Part shown: one piece after another, positions 1 to 7,393 of the stretch
How positions within the stretch are numbered: position 1 is the first letter of the stretch
Layout of the letters: the number at the start of each line of letters is the position of its first letter
NCBI RefSeq assembly: GCF_024347515.1
Contig: NZ_AP025492.1
Coordinates: forward strand, 620,001 to 684,000
Length of the DNA: 64,000 nucleotides
Source: Vibrio gigantis
GTDB taxonomy: Bacteria > Pseudomonadota > Gammaproteobacteria > Enterobacterales > Vibrionaceae
Direction of reading: 5' to 3'
The notes under the pieces: model-generated
What the model saw: only the letters and a program-made list of their open reading frames with translations
Told to the model about the DNA's origin: nothing
Databases searched by the model: none
Translations under genes and position numbers: made by a program

Positions 1-140
1 GCTTTAAGATCATCAGGCATGGGGAACTCATCATGTGCGAGCAATGTGATACGAGTACCTTCTATCGACACTAATGCCGTATCAACGCCGTCCATACTCG
101 TCCCCGACATCACCCCGATATACAGTTCTTTATGATCCAT
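1..140 (-). CDS. anmK: Anhydro-N-acetylmuramic acid kinase AnmK, N-terminal fragment cut by window edge
   Basis: The reverse strand reads from an ATG at 140 into a protein beginning MDHKELYIGVMSGTSMDGVD. The MSGTSMDGVDTA stretch is the N-terminal phosphate-binding signature of AnmK, which phosphorylates and opens 1,6-anhydroMurNAc during cell-wall recycling. Only about 46 residues lie inside the window. An in-frame ATG seven codons upstream is an alternative start; neither has a well-spaced ribosome binding site. It is divergent from nagZ, which acts in the same recycling pathway, so the 121-bp gap probably holds promoters for both. Confidence 0.9.
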   Translation of the reverse strand, partial: MDHKELYIGVMSGTSMDGVDTALVSIEGTRITLLAHDEFPMPDDLK

Positions 141-261
141 TCCTAAGCTCTTGCGCTGCATTCCTAAAGTCTTCCACAGATTGGTTTAAAAACATTGTAA
201 AGCAAATTTAAAGAGAATAACCTCGGGAAGTTTATGAAATTAGGTTTAATAAGGGATAAAT

Positions 262-1251
262 ATGGGACCGTTGTGGGTTGATGTTGCAGGCTATGAACTG
301 ACCGCTGAAGACAGAGAGATTTTAGAGCACCCAACCGTTGGTGGTCTCATCCTATTTGCTAGAAACTACCACGATAGCAAACAGCTGTCGGCGCTAAATA
401 AAGAGATTCGCAAGGTAGCAAAACGTCCTATTTTAATCGGTGTTGACCAAGAAGGTGGCCGAGTTCAGCGTTTTCGTGACGGCTTTTCAATTATCCCTGC
501 GGCGCAGGAGTTCGCTACAAAGAATAATGGTGAGCAGCTAGCAGAACAGGCGGGCTGGTTGATGGCGGCGGAACTGGTTGCTCATGATATCGACCTGAGC
601 TTTGCGCCAGTATTAGATAAAGGCCATGATTGTAAAGCAATTGGAAATCGAGCATTTGGTGAAGATATTGATACCATCGTTCGCCACAGTAGTGCTTTCA
701 TCAAAGGTATGAAGTCGGTTGGCATGGCGACAACAGGAAAGCACTTCCCTGGACATGGTGGCGTGATTGCTGACTCACACTTAGAGACGCCATATGACCC
801 TAGAGACGATATCTTTGAAACCGATATGGCAATCTTCAGGGCGCAAATTGAAGCTGGAATATTGGATGCCATGATGCCAGCTCACGTGGTTTTCTCCCAC
901 TATGATGATCAACCTGCGAGCGGTTCACAGTATTGGCTGCAGAAGGTATTGAAGCAGCAGCTTGGGTTCAAAGGCTTAGTTTTTTCTGACGACTTAACGA
1001 TGGAAGGCGCTGCGATTATGGGTGGACCAGCAGACAGAGCGAAAGCAGCTTTGAATGCGGGGTGTGACATGGTGTTGATGTGTAATAAACGAGATGCCCA
1101 AATTGAGGCTCTTGATCACTTAACAATTCAAGAGGTGTCTTTAGCCAACTCATTGCTTAAAAAACGCAGTTTTGATTTACCGACGCTTCACTCGGATAGT
1201 CGATGGAAAGAGGCCTCAGAGCAAATTAAGCGAATGTTAAACGCTGGGTGA
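262..1251 (+). CDS. nagZ: Beta-N-acetylhexosaminidase NagZ (family 3 glycoside hydrolase)
   Basis: This 329-residue cytoplasmic enzyme removes GlcNAc from GlcNAc-anhydroMurNAc-peptides in peptidoglycan recycling. Visible family signatures are [10 protein letters not shown] at 61-70, KHFPGHG at 160-166 followed by the catalytic Asp-His pair (D171, H173), and FSDDLTMEG at 241-249, which carries the nucleophile region. There is no signal peptide, as expected. The length is slightly under that of the E. coli enzyme. The start has AAGGG a few bases upstream. It is divergent from anmK and ends 29 bp before an intrinsic terminator, so it is probably monocistronic. In bacteria with AmpC beta-lactamase, NagZ products act as inducers (family knowledge; not seen here). 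Confidence 0.96.
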   Translation: MGPLWVDVAGYELTAEDREILEHPTVGGLILFARNYHDSKQLSALNKEIRKVAKRPILIGVDQEGGRVQRFRDGFSIIPAAQEFATKNNGEQLAEQAGWLMAAELVAHDIDLSFAPVLDKGHDCKAIGNRAFGEDIDTIVRHSSAFIKGMKSVGMATTGKHFPGHGGVIADSHLETPYDPRDDIFETDMAIFRAQIEAGILDAMMPAHVVFSHYDDQPASGSQYWLQKVLKQQLGFKGLVFSDDLTMEGAAIMGGPADRAKAALNAGCDMVLMCNKRDAQIEALDHLTIQEVSLANSLLKKRSFDLPTLHSDSRWKEASEQIKRMLNAG

Positions 1252-1279
1252 TAAATCAACACATAATAATTTTAGATAG

Positions 1280-1306
1280 GGCGATATGATAAATATCGCC
1301 TTTTTT
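1280..1306 (+). terminator. Intrinsic terminator after nagZ
   Basis: An 8-bp stem GGCGATAT/ATATCGCC with a 5-base loop is followed directly by six T. It separates nagZ from the aroF promoter. Confidence 0.85.
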
Positions 1307-1363
1307 GTATGTGTAGGGCGTGGTTTAGAGCTATTTGATAGCCTGAACGAGGTAAAATAATGG

Positions 1364-1381
1364 TGTAAAGTTAAATTTACA
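1364..1381 (+). promoter_or_regulatory. TyrR box 1 (strong) upstream of aroF
   Basis: TGTAAAGTTAAATTTACA is a perfect 18-bp match to the TyrR operator TGTAAA-N6-TTTACA. It lies upstream of aroF-tyrA, the operon that TyrR represses with tyrosine in E. coli. Confidence 0.85.
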
Positions 1382-1386
1382 TTAAA

Positions 1387-1404
1387 TGTTTTTTATTGTT
1401 TACA
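1387..1404 (+). promoter_or_regulatory. TyrR box 2 (weak), phased with box 1
   Basis: TGTTTT-N6-TTTACA keeps the right half-site exactly and the TGT of the left. It is separated from box 1 by exactly 5 bp (23 bp centre to centre), the classical strong/weak TyrR box spacing. It ends one base before the proposed -35 element. Confidence 0.7.
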
Positions 1405-1405
1405 C

Positions 1406-1433
1406 TTGCAATCGTTTTTGTAGCTGTTATTGT
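1406..1433 (+). promoter_or_regulatory. Putative sigma-70 promoter of aroF-tyrA
   Basis: TTGCAA (1406-1411), a 16-bp spacer, and TATTGT (1428-1433). It lies directly downstream of TyrR boxes 1 and 2, giving about 60 bases of leader before the ATG. The elements are degenerate, so the call is moderate. Confidence 0.5.
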
Positions 1434-1470
1434 GTTTTTAAAGATTGTTAGCCCAAATGGAAATGTTGGG

Positions 1471-1488
1471 TGTAAAAATAAATATACA
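1471..1488 (+). promoter_or_regulatory. TyrR box 3, at the aroF ribosome binding site
   Basis: TGTAAAAATAAATATACA matches TGTAAA-N6-TTTACA at 11 of 12 half-site bases. It ends 9 bp before the aroF ATG, next to the AGG of the ribosome binding site. A site here would lie in the transcribed leader and could block elongation or form a loop with boxes 1 and 2. Confidence 0.6.
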
Positions 1489-1497
1489 GGTTAAGTT

Positions 1498-2571
1498 ATG
1501 CAGAAAAGTGAATTAAGCAATGTCAATATCATCGACGAACAGGTACTGATTACTCCTGAAGAGTTAAAAGCAAAACTGCCTTTGAGTGATAATGCTCGTC
1601 GTTTCATTCAAGAGTCTCGTCAAACTATCGCAAACATCATTCATAAGAAAGATCATCGCATGCTTGTTGTATGTGGCCCATGTTCTATCCATGACATTGA
1701 AGCTGCAAAAGAGTACGCGAAACGCCTAAAAGCACTTTCTGAAGAACTGAGCGATCAACTGTATATTGTAATGCGTGTTTACTTTGAAAAGCCTCGTACT
1801 ACTGTTGGCTGGAAAGGCTTGATCAATGACCCTCATCTAGATGGTACTTTCGATATTGAGCACGGTCTGCATGTTGGTCGTGAGCTACTGGTTGAACTTG
1901 CTGAGATGGAAATTCCACTCGCAACAGAAGCACTCGATCCAATCAGCCCGCAATACCTCGCAGACACGTTCAGCTGGGCAGCTATCGGTGCGCGTACGAC
2001 AGAATCACAAACTCACCGTGAGATGGCTAGTGGCCTCTCAATGCCAATCGGTTTTAAAAACGGTACTGATGGCAACCTAGGCACTGCAATCAATGCAATG
2101 CAAGCTGCTTCTTCTAGCCACCGTTTCATGGGTATCAGCCGTGAAGGCCAGGTTGCACTACTAACAACGCAAGGTAACCCAAATGGTCACGTAATTTTAC
2201 GTGGTGGTAAGCAGACGAACTACGATTCAGTATCAGTACACGAATGTGAGCAAGAGCTGGGTAAATCTGGCTTAGAGGCGGCGCTAATGGTCGACTGTAG
2301 CCACGCTAACTCTCGCAAAGATTTCCGTCGCCAACCTCTAGTTGCAGAAGATGTGATTCACCAGATTCGTGAAGGTAACAAGTCGATTATCGGCCTTATG
2401 ATTGAAAGCCATATTAACGAAGGAAATCAATCTTCGGATATACCTCTCAATGAGATGAAATACGGTGTTTCTATCACCGACGCGTGTATCAATTGGGAAT
2501 CAACTGAGGCACTATTGAAGCATGCACATACGGAATTAGTCCCGTTCTTAGAGAACCGCTTGAAAGGTTAG
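1498..2571 (+). CDS. aroF: 3-deoxy-7-phosphoheptulonate synthase (DAHP synthase), tyrosine-sensitive type
   Basis: The enzyme condenses phosphoenolpyruvate with erythrose-4-phosphate in the first step of the shikimate pathway. This 357-residue type I enzyme shows CGPCSIHD at 59-66 (Cys62 is the metal ligand) and the PEP-binding stretch around RVYFEKPRTTVGWKG near 93-107. GARTTESQTHRE and FKNGTDG lie mid-protein, and MVDCSHANS near the C-terminus. The N-terminus MQKSELSNV resembles E. coli AroF, including Asn8, a position tied to tyrosine feedback there. Together with tyrA downstream and TyrR boxes upstream, this favours the Tyr-sensitive isozyme over AroG or AroH. tyrA follows after 101 bp. 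Confidence 0.95.
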   Translation: MQKSELSNVNIIDEQVLITPEELKAKLPLSDNARRFIQESRQTIANIIHKKDHRMLVVCGPCSIHDIEAAKEYAKRLKALSEELSDQLYIVMRVYFEKPRTTVGWKGLINDPHLDGTFDIEHGLHVGRELLVELAEMEIPLATEALDPISPQYLADTFSWAAIGARTTESQTHREMASGLSMPIGFKNGTDGNLGTAINAMQAASSSHRFMGISREGQVALLTTQGNPNGHVILRGGKQTNYDSVSVHECEQELGKSGLEAALMVDCSHANSRKDFRRQPLVAEDVIHQIREGNKSIIGLMIESHINEGNQSSDIPLNEMKYGVSITDACINWESTEALLKHAHTELVPFLENRLKG

Positions 2572-2590
2572 TCAGAGTTTTAAATTTAAG

Positions 2591-2613
2591 TGCCTCATCA
2601 ATTGGGGCATTTT
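2591..2613 (+). terminator. Weak hairpin between aroF and tyrA
   Basis: TGCCTCA/TGGGGCA form a 7-bp stem (one G-T pair) with a 5-base loop and only four T after it. It could act as a partial terminator or an mRNA-stability hairpin that lowers tyrA relative to aroF. Confidence 0.4.
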
Positions 2614-2672
2614 AAGATCTGTTACTAGCAAAATCTGGGTTAGTACGGGCTTATAGATTAGTAAGGAATAAA

Positions 2673-3800
2673 ATGGCCGTTGAACTGAACGAATTACGCG
2701 ACCAAATCGATGCTGTCGATAAACAAATGCTGGATTTACTTGCTCAGCGATTGGCTCTAGTAGAGAAAGTCGGTGAAGTAAAAAGTGAACATGGTTTACC
2801 TATTTATGTACCAGAGCGCGAAGCGGCAATGCTGGCATCTCGTCGTCAAGAAGCCGAGAAAATAGGGGTTCCACCACAGCTCATCGAAGATATTTTGCGT
2901 CGTACTATGCGTGAGTCTTATGCCAGTGAAAAAGATTCTGGCTTTAAGTGTCTTAATCCAGAATTACGTTCAGTGGTTATCGTTGGTGGTAATGGTCAAC
3001 TTGGTGGCTTGTTTGGCCGTATGTTCAAACTTTCTGGCTACGAAGTGAAAATTCTTGGCAGCCAAGATTGGGACAGAGCTGATGAGATTTTAGATAACGC
3101 TGGTCTTGTGGTAGTTACCGTTCCAATTCACCTAACGGAAGGTGTAATTGCAAAGCTGGGTAACCTACCAAGCGATTGTATTCTTTGTGATTTAACATCA
3201 ATTAAGTCAAAACCGCTACAAGCAATGATGAACATGCACCAAGGCCCTGTGGTTGGTTTGCACCCAATGTTTGGCCCTGATGTACCAAGCCTAGCGAAAC
3301 AAGTGATTGTTTACAGTGATGGTCGTGGTTCTGAAAACTACCAATGGCTACTGAATCAATTTGGCATTTGGGGCGCAAGCCTGTGCCAAATGGACGCTGC
3401 TGAGCATGATCATGGCATGACCTTGATTCAAGCACTGCGCCACTTTACCTCTTTTGCTTACGGCCTACACCTAAGCAAAGAGAATCCGAATATCGACCAG
3501 CTTCTGAAGCTAAGCTCGCCAATCTACCGACTTGAGATTGCGATGGTTGGCCGTCTGTTTGCTCAAGACCCGAACTTGTACGGAGACATCATTCTGTCTT
3601 CAGATGAGAACATTGAGATGATTCGACGCTTCCACAGCTGTTTCGGAGAAGCTCTAGAGATCTTGGACGGAAAAGATAAAGCCAAGTTTGTTGATAGCTT
3701 CAACCAAGTGAGCGATTGGTTTGGTGATTACTCTCAACAATTCTTGCAAGAGAGTCAAAGCTTGTTAAAACAAGCGCATGACTCGATTCACCGTGGCTAA
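2673..3800 (+). CDS. tyrA: Bifunctional chorismate mutase / prephenate dehydrogenase TyrA
   Basis: This 375-residue fusion converts chorismate to prephenate and then oxidatively decarboxylates it to 4-hydroxyphenylpyruvate for tyrosine. Residues 1 to about 90 are an AroQ chorismate mutase ([20 protein letters not shown], then EREA near 48-51). A Rossmann NAD site follows, GGNGQLGG at 105-112, and LHPMFGPD near 196-203 carries the catalytic His197. Length equals that of the E. coli protein. AAGGA upstream of the ATG supports the start. It is the second gene of the aroF-tyrA operon and ends at a strong terminator. Confidence 0.96.
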   Translation: MAVELNELRDQIDAVDKQMLDLLAQRLALVEKVGEVKSEHGLPIYVPEREAAMLASRRQEAEKIGVPPQLIEDILRRTMRESYASEKDSGFKCLNPELRSVVIVGGNGQLGGLFGRMFKLSGYEVKILGSQDWDRADEILDNAGLVVVTVPIHLTEGVIAKLGNLPSDCILCDLTSIKSKPLQAMMNMHQGPVVGLHPMFGPDVPSLAKQVIVYSDGRGSENYQWLLNQFGIWGASLCQMDAAEHDHGMTLIQALRHFTSFAYGLHLSKENPNIDQLLKLSSPIYRLEIAMVGRLFAQDPNLYGDIILSSDENIEMIRRFHSCFGEALEILDGKDKAKFVDSFNQVSDWFGDYSQQFLQESQSLLKQAHDSIHRG

Positions 3801-3817
3801 GTACGGTTTGAAATCAT

Positions 3818-3848
3818 AAAAAAGAGCGACCATTTGGTCGCTCTTTTT
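3818..3848. terminator. Bidirectional terminator between tyrA and the M23 peptidase gene
   Basis: The hairpin AAAGAGCGACC / GGTCGCTCTTT with an ATTT loop has an A-run on the left and a T-run on the right. It can therefore terminate tyrA on the plus strand and the convergent peptidase gene on the minus strand. Confidence 0.85.
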
Positions 3849-3942
3849 TATCTAATTCAGGAATTAAAAGCAGTTGGCCTACAGTAGTCTAAAAGCAATT
3901 AGATCATCATAGGCCAAACCAATAGGTCTTAGTAATTAACAA

Positions 3943-4953
3943 CTAGTTAGTCGTGATAGGTTTCTTATTATCTTCACTCGATACGGTATCGATGGTTGAG
4001 CTAATGTAAGGCACGTTAGTCAGGTTGATCTGCAAGCGAACCACATTATCAATCAGTTGAACCAGTGGACCCCACTTAACCTTCTTCTCTTTCTCGAACA
4101 CGTAGTTGAAATTCTCAGGTGTCCAATCCATCAAGTATTGAGGGTTCAATGAACGACCAAGGAAGCGTACTTCATAATGCAAGTGTGGGCCTGTTGAGTT
4201 ACCTGAGTTACCACAGCTAGCAATCACATCACCTTTACTCACAAACTGTCCGCTACGTACTTTGAACTTCTGTAGGTGCGCATAAGAACTCATGAAACCA
4301 AACGAGTGACGCATAGTAATAAAGTTACCGAAGCCTTTTTTACTTGGACGTACCGTTTCAATGACTCCATCTGCGGGCGCTACAATATCTTCACCACGTT
4401 TACATGTTAGATCGATACCAGTATGTACATGGCGTTTACCTGAAATAGGGTTAGTGCGGCTGCCATAAGAAGAAGAGATGCGTTGATAAGCCATCGGGCT
4501 GTCGTTTGGAATCAAACGGAACATTGTGGCTCTTACCGCCGAATCGACTGCAGCCGCATCAATGCGCTCTTCTAAAGAAACATCATCGGTAAGCAGTTCT
4601 TCATCAGCAAGACCGAGTACTGATTCCACATCGAATACACGTTTACCAAGCAGTTGAATCGTGCCCTCTTTCTCTGTCAGTGTCTGCGATAGCGAATGGT
4701 TGGTTTCTATTTGCTCAGCATAAAGAAATTCTGTTTGTTCTTTTTCAACAATCAGTGTTTCAATCAACTGTTGGGCATCACCCGCTTGCAGTGCGAGTTC
4801 TTGTTTACTCTCGAAGTGCATGTACGCTGCTCCGCCAATCAGTAGCGGTACTGAAAATATCGCAGTGGTGCACATGAGGACGGCTTTTCGGCCGAAGTAA
4901 AACGTCTGTTCCCCCTGACTAGAGGGAATAGTGATGGAAATTTTTTTAGACAT
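3943..4953 (-). CDS. Membrane-anchored M23 family metallopeptidase (probable peptidoglycan endopeptidase)
   Basis: This 336-residue protein has a single N-terminal membrane segment at about 23-46. A coiled-coil-like stretch at about 48-112 and a lysostaphin-type M23 domain at about 160-275 follow. The zinc ligands are intact: H177 and D181 (HTGID) and the HLH pair ending at H259, with the conserved SYAHL His226. It is therefore likely an active zinc endopeptidase cutting peptidoglycan cross-links at the periplasmic face of the inner membrane. It lacks LysM or OapA domains, so it is not a simple ShyA/MepM counterpart. The exact paralogue is not assignable from sequence alone. A PilZ gene lies 50 bp upstream on the same strand. 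Confidence 0.85.
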   Translation of the reverse strand: MSKKISITIPSSQGEQTFYFGRKAVLMCTTAIFSVPLLIGGAAYMHFESKQELALQAGDAQQLIETLIVEKEQTEFLYAEQIETNHSLSQTLTEKEGTIQLLGKRVFDVESVLGLADEELLTDDVSLEERIDAAAVDSAVRATMFRLIPNDSPMAYQRISSSYGSRTNPISGKRHVHTGIDLTCKRGEDIVAPADGVIETVRPSKKGFGNFITMRHSFGFMSSYAHLQKFKVRSGQFVSKGDVIASCGNSGNSTGPHLHYEVRFLGRSLNPQYLMDWTPENFNYVFEKEKKVKWGPLVQLIDNVVRLQINLTNVPYISSTIDTVSSEDNKKPITTN

Positions 4954-5003
4954 GGTTCTGTATTAACTAAATGCTTCTAATAGACAAATGGGTAACGGAG
5001 ATA

Positions 5004-5372
5004 TCACTCACTACCTAAGTCGGTAAGGTGTTCAATCTCTCGATAAAGCAGTTCATCGTCGCCAACGTTAAGCTCCACAAGGCGCTTAAGGTGACTGATA
5101 CTATCAATATCTAAATGCTCTATGCGTAAACGCATTGAGGTATTGATGGTAGAGACTATCGTTGCTTCTAACTGAATATTGATATCACTACTTTCGAGCG
5201 TAAAATTCACTTGAATAGGGATATCATGGCTAAGTTGTTTTGATTCATTGCATTGAATGAGTAAACCATGGAGCGATAAGTCTTGCACTGAGCCTGCTAC
5301 ATTTACTTGCCCTTGTGAAATTTCAGTCGGAACTTGATAAATAACTCGTGAAAATTGACGTCTTTCAACCAT
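5004..5372 (-). CDS. PilZ-domain protein (probable cyclic di-GMP binder)
   Basis: A 122-residue single-domain protein. It has RxxxR (R5 to R9 in RRQFSR) followed by D31-x-S33-x-x-G36, the two halves of the PilZ c-di-GMP motif at the usual spacing. No signal peptide or membrane segment is visible. It is transcribed towards the M23 peptidase gene with a 50-bp gap and no terminator between them, so the two may be co-transcribed. That suggests, by inference only, c-di-GMP-linked control of a cell-wall enzyme. Confidence 0.85.
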   Translation of the reverse strand: MVERRQFSRVIYQVPTEISQGQVNVAGSVQDLSLHGLLIQCNESKQLSHDIPIQVNFTLESSDINIQLEATIVSTINTSMRLRIEHLDIDSISHLKRLVELNVGDDELLYREIEHLTDLGSE

Positions 5373-5418
5373 AAGTAATCTCTCTATATCGATGCGTCAC
5401 ACGCAAGCCAGATATATC

Positions 5419-5443
5419 AAAGGCCGCTATTATCGCGGCCTTT
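5419..5443 (-). terminator. Hairpin after ettA
   Basis: AAAGGCCGC/GCGGCCTTT form a 9-bp stem with a 7-base loop, 20 bp beyond the ettA stop. The U-run on the ettA strand is short (TTT), so termination may be partial. Confidence 0.65.
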
Positions 5444-5462
5444 GTTCAAAATACAAGCGAAT

Positions 5463-7130
5463 TTACTTAGCGATACGCTTGTACTTGATACGGTGCGGTT
5501 CTGCCGCTTGTGCGCCTAGAGTTTGCTTAAGCCACTCAGTGTACTCAGTATAGTTACCTTCGTAGAAGTTAACTTGACCTTCATCACGGTAGTCTAAGAT
5601 ATGGGTCGCAATACGGTCTAGGAACCAACGGTCGTGCGAGATAACCATTGCACAGCCAGGGAACTCAAGCAGTGCTTCTTCAAGAGCACGTAGCGTTTCA
5701 ACGTCAAGGTCGTTGGTAGGCTCATCGAGTAGCAGTACGTTACCGCCCGCTTTTAGCAGTTTCGCTAAGTGAACACGGTTACGCTCACCACCAGAAAGCT
5801 CACCGATGATCTTCTGTTGGTCGTTGCCTTTAAAGTTGAAACGAGAGCAGTATGCACGTGCAGGGATTTCGAAGTTGTTGATCTTAATGATATCAGCGCC
5901 TTCAGAGATCTCTTGGAATACTGTCTTGGTGTCGTCCATGCTGTCACGGAACTGGTCAACAGAAGCAAGCTTAACGGTTTCGCCTAGTTCAACTGTACCT
6001 GAATCTGGCTGTTCTGCGCCGCTTAGCATCTTGAATAGTGTTGATTTACCTGCACCGTTGGCACCAACGATACCTACGATTGCACCCTTAGGCATGCTGA
6101 ATGATAGGTCATCGATAAGAACGCGATCACCAAACGATTTAGTTAGGTTATTCACTTCAAGAACTTTGTCACCTAGACGCTCACCTGGCGGGATGAACAG
6201 TTCGTTAGTTTCGTTACGCTTCTGGTATTGGCCAGTTGTCAGTTCTTCAAAACGAGCCATACGAGCTTTAGACTTAGCTTGACGGCCTTTAGGGTTTTGA
6301 CGAACCCATTCAAGTTCTTTCTCGATAGTCTTTTGACGTGCGCTTTCGCCCGCTTTTTCTTGCTTAAGACGCTCATCTTTCTGCTCTAGCCAAGATGTGT
6401 AGTTACCTTCCCATGGGATACCTTCACCACGGTCAAGTTCTAGAATCCAGCCAGCTGCGTTGTCTAGGAAGTAACGGTCGTGGGTAATTGCCACAACAGT
6501 ACCACTGTAATCAACTAGGAAGTGCTCAAGCCATGCTACTGATTCTGCATCCAAGTGGTTGGTTGGTTCATCAAGAAGCAGCATGTCTGGCTTTTCAAGA
6601 AGTAGTCGACAGATAGCAACACGACGACGCTCACCACCTGATAGGAATTCAATTTTCGCATCCCATTCAGGAAGGCGAAGTGCATCAGCAGCGCGCTCTA
6701 GAGCAGTTTCTAGGTTGTGGCCGTCTTTTGCTTGAATCAGTGCTTCTAGTTCACCTTGCTCTTTAGCAAGTGCATCGAAGTCTGCATCTGGTTCTGCGTA
6801 AGCAGCGTAAACTGCATCGATACGCTTAAGTGCGTCAGCAACGTCAGAAACCGCTTCTTCTACGATTTCACGAACCGTTTTTGATTCGTCTAGTACAGGT
6901 TCTTGCGGTAGGTAACCTACTTTAAGACCTTGTTGTGCACGTGCTTCACCATCAATATCAGTATCAATACCAGCCATGATACGTAGTAGGGTAGATTTAC
7001 CTGAACCATTTAGACCCAAAACACCGATTTTAGCGCCAGGAAAAAAGCTAAGAGAAATGTCTTTAAGAATTTGACGCTTAGGTGGAACAGTTTTGCTCAC
7101 CCGAGACATGGTATATACGTATTCAGCCAT
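5463..7130 (-). CDS. ettA: Energy-dependent translational throttle protein EttA (ABC-F ATPase)
   Basis: This 555-residue ABC-F protein has two nucleotide-binding domains and no membrane segments. It binds the ribosomal E site and gates entry into elongation according to ATP/ADP level. The first Walker A is GLNGSGKS at 39-46 with signature LSGGERRRVA and LLLDEPTNHLD. The second has GANGAGKS, LSGGERNRVHLA and LLLDEPTNDLD. A charged interdomain linker rich in Lys, Arg and Glu follows domain 1, as in ABC-F proteins. Length and sequence match EttA rather than Uup or YheS. It is divergent from slt. Confidence 0.95.
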   Translation of the reverse strand: MAEYVYTMSRVSKTVPPKRQILKDISLSFFPGAKIGVLGLNGSGKSTLLRIMAGIDTDIDGEARAQQGLKVGYLPQEPVLDESKTVREIVEEAVSDVADALKRIDAVYAAYAEPDADFDALAKEQGELEALIQAKDGHNLETALERAADALRLPEWDAKIEFLSGGERRRVAICRLLLEKPDMLLLDEPTNHLDAESVAWLEHFLVDYSGTVVAITHDRYFLDNAAGWILELDRGEGIPWEGNYTSWLEQKDERLKQEKAGESARQKTIEKELEWVRQNPKGRQAKSKARMARFEELTTGQYQKRNETNELFIPPGERLGDKVLEVNNLTKSFGDRVLIDDLSFSMPKGAIVGIVGANGAGKSTLFKMLSGAEQPDSGTVELGETVKLASVDQFRDSMDDTKTVFQEISEGADIIKINNFEIPARAYCSRFNFKGNDQQKIIGELSGGERNRVHLAKLLKAGGNVLLLDEPTNDLDVETLRALEEALLEFPGCAMVISHDRWFLDRIATHILDYRDEGQVNFYEGNYTEYTEWLKQTLGAQAAEPHRIKYKRIAK

Positions 7131-7290
7131 TGCCGATCGATCCTAATTATTGTTCAAAATTGTCTGCTATTTTATACCAATATCCTCAAAGATGTTACTC
7201 CTAGGACAGAAAAGCCATTCTTGAACGAATCCTTACTTACTATTGTCACATTGGTTATTAAAACTATATTTAATATGCTTCTTAGATGAA

Positions 7291-7316
7291 GTGTTAAATA
7301 TTAATAATATTTACAC
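7291..7316. repeat. AT-rich imperfect inverted repeat upstream of slt
   Basis: GTGT-T-AAATATT and AATATTT-ACAC are mirror arms with one bulged base, about 78 bp before the slt start. It could be an operator or simply promoter AT-richness; no known motif fits it. Confidence 0.35.
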
Positions 7317-7393
7317 TCAATTTCTTTACATTTCATGTGATGTCGGGCGTAAATAGATTTCACGTATTCATACACGCACTAAGGAAAGAGCGA

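Noticed and set aside
2620..2660. TrpR-type operator upstream of tyrA (ACTAG ... TAGTAC)
   Set aside because: The half sites are 13 bp apart, not the CTAG-N4-CTAG spacing of TrpR operators.
7337..7393. Upstream slt start at 7337
   Set aside because: It would place 19 residues before a textbook signal peptide and lacks a ribosome binding site.
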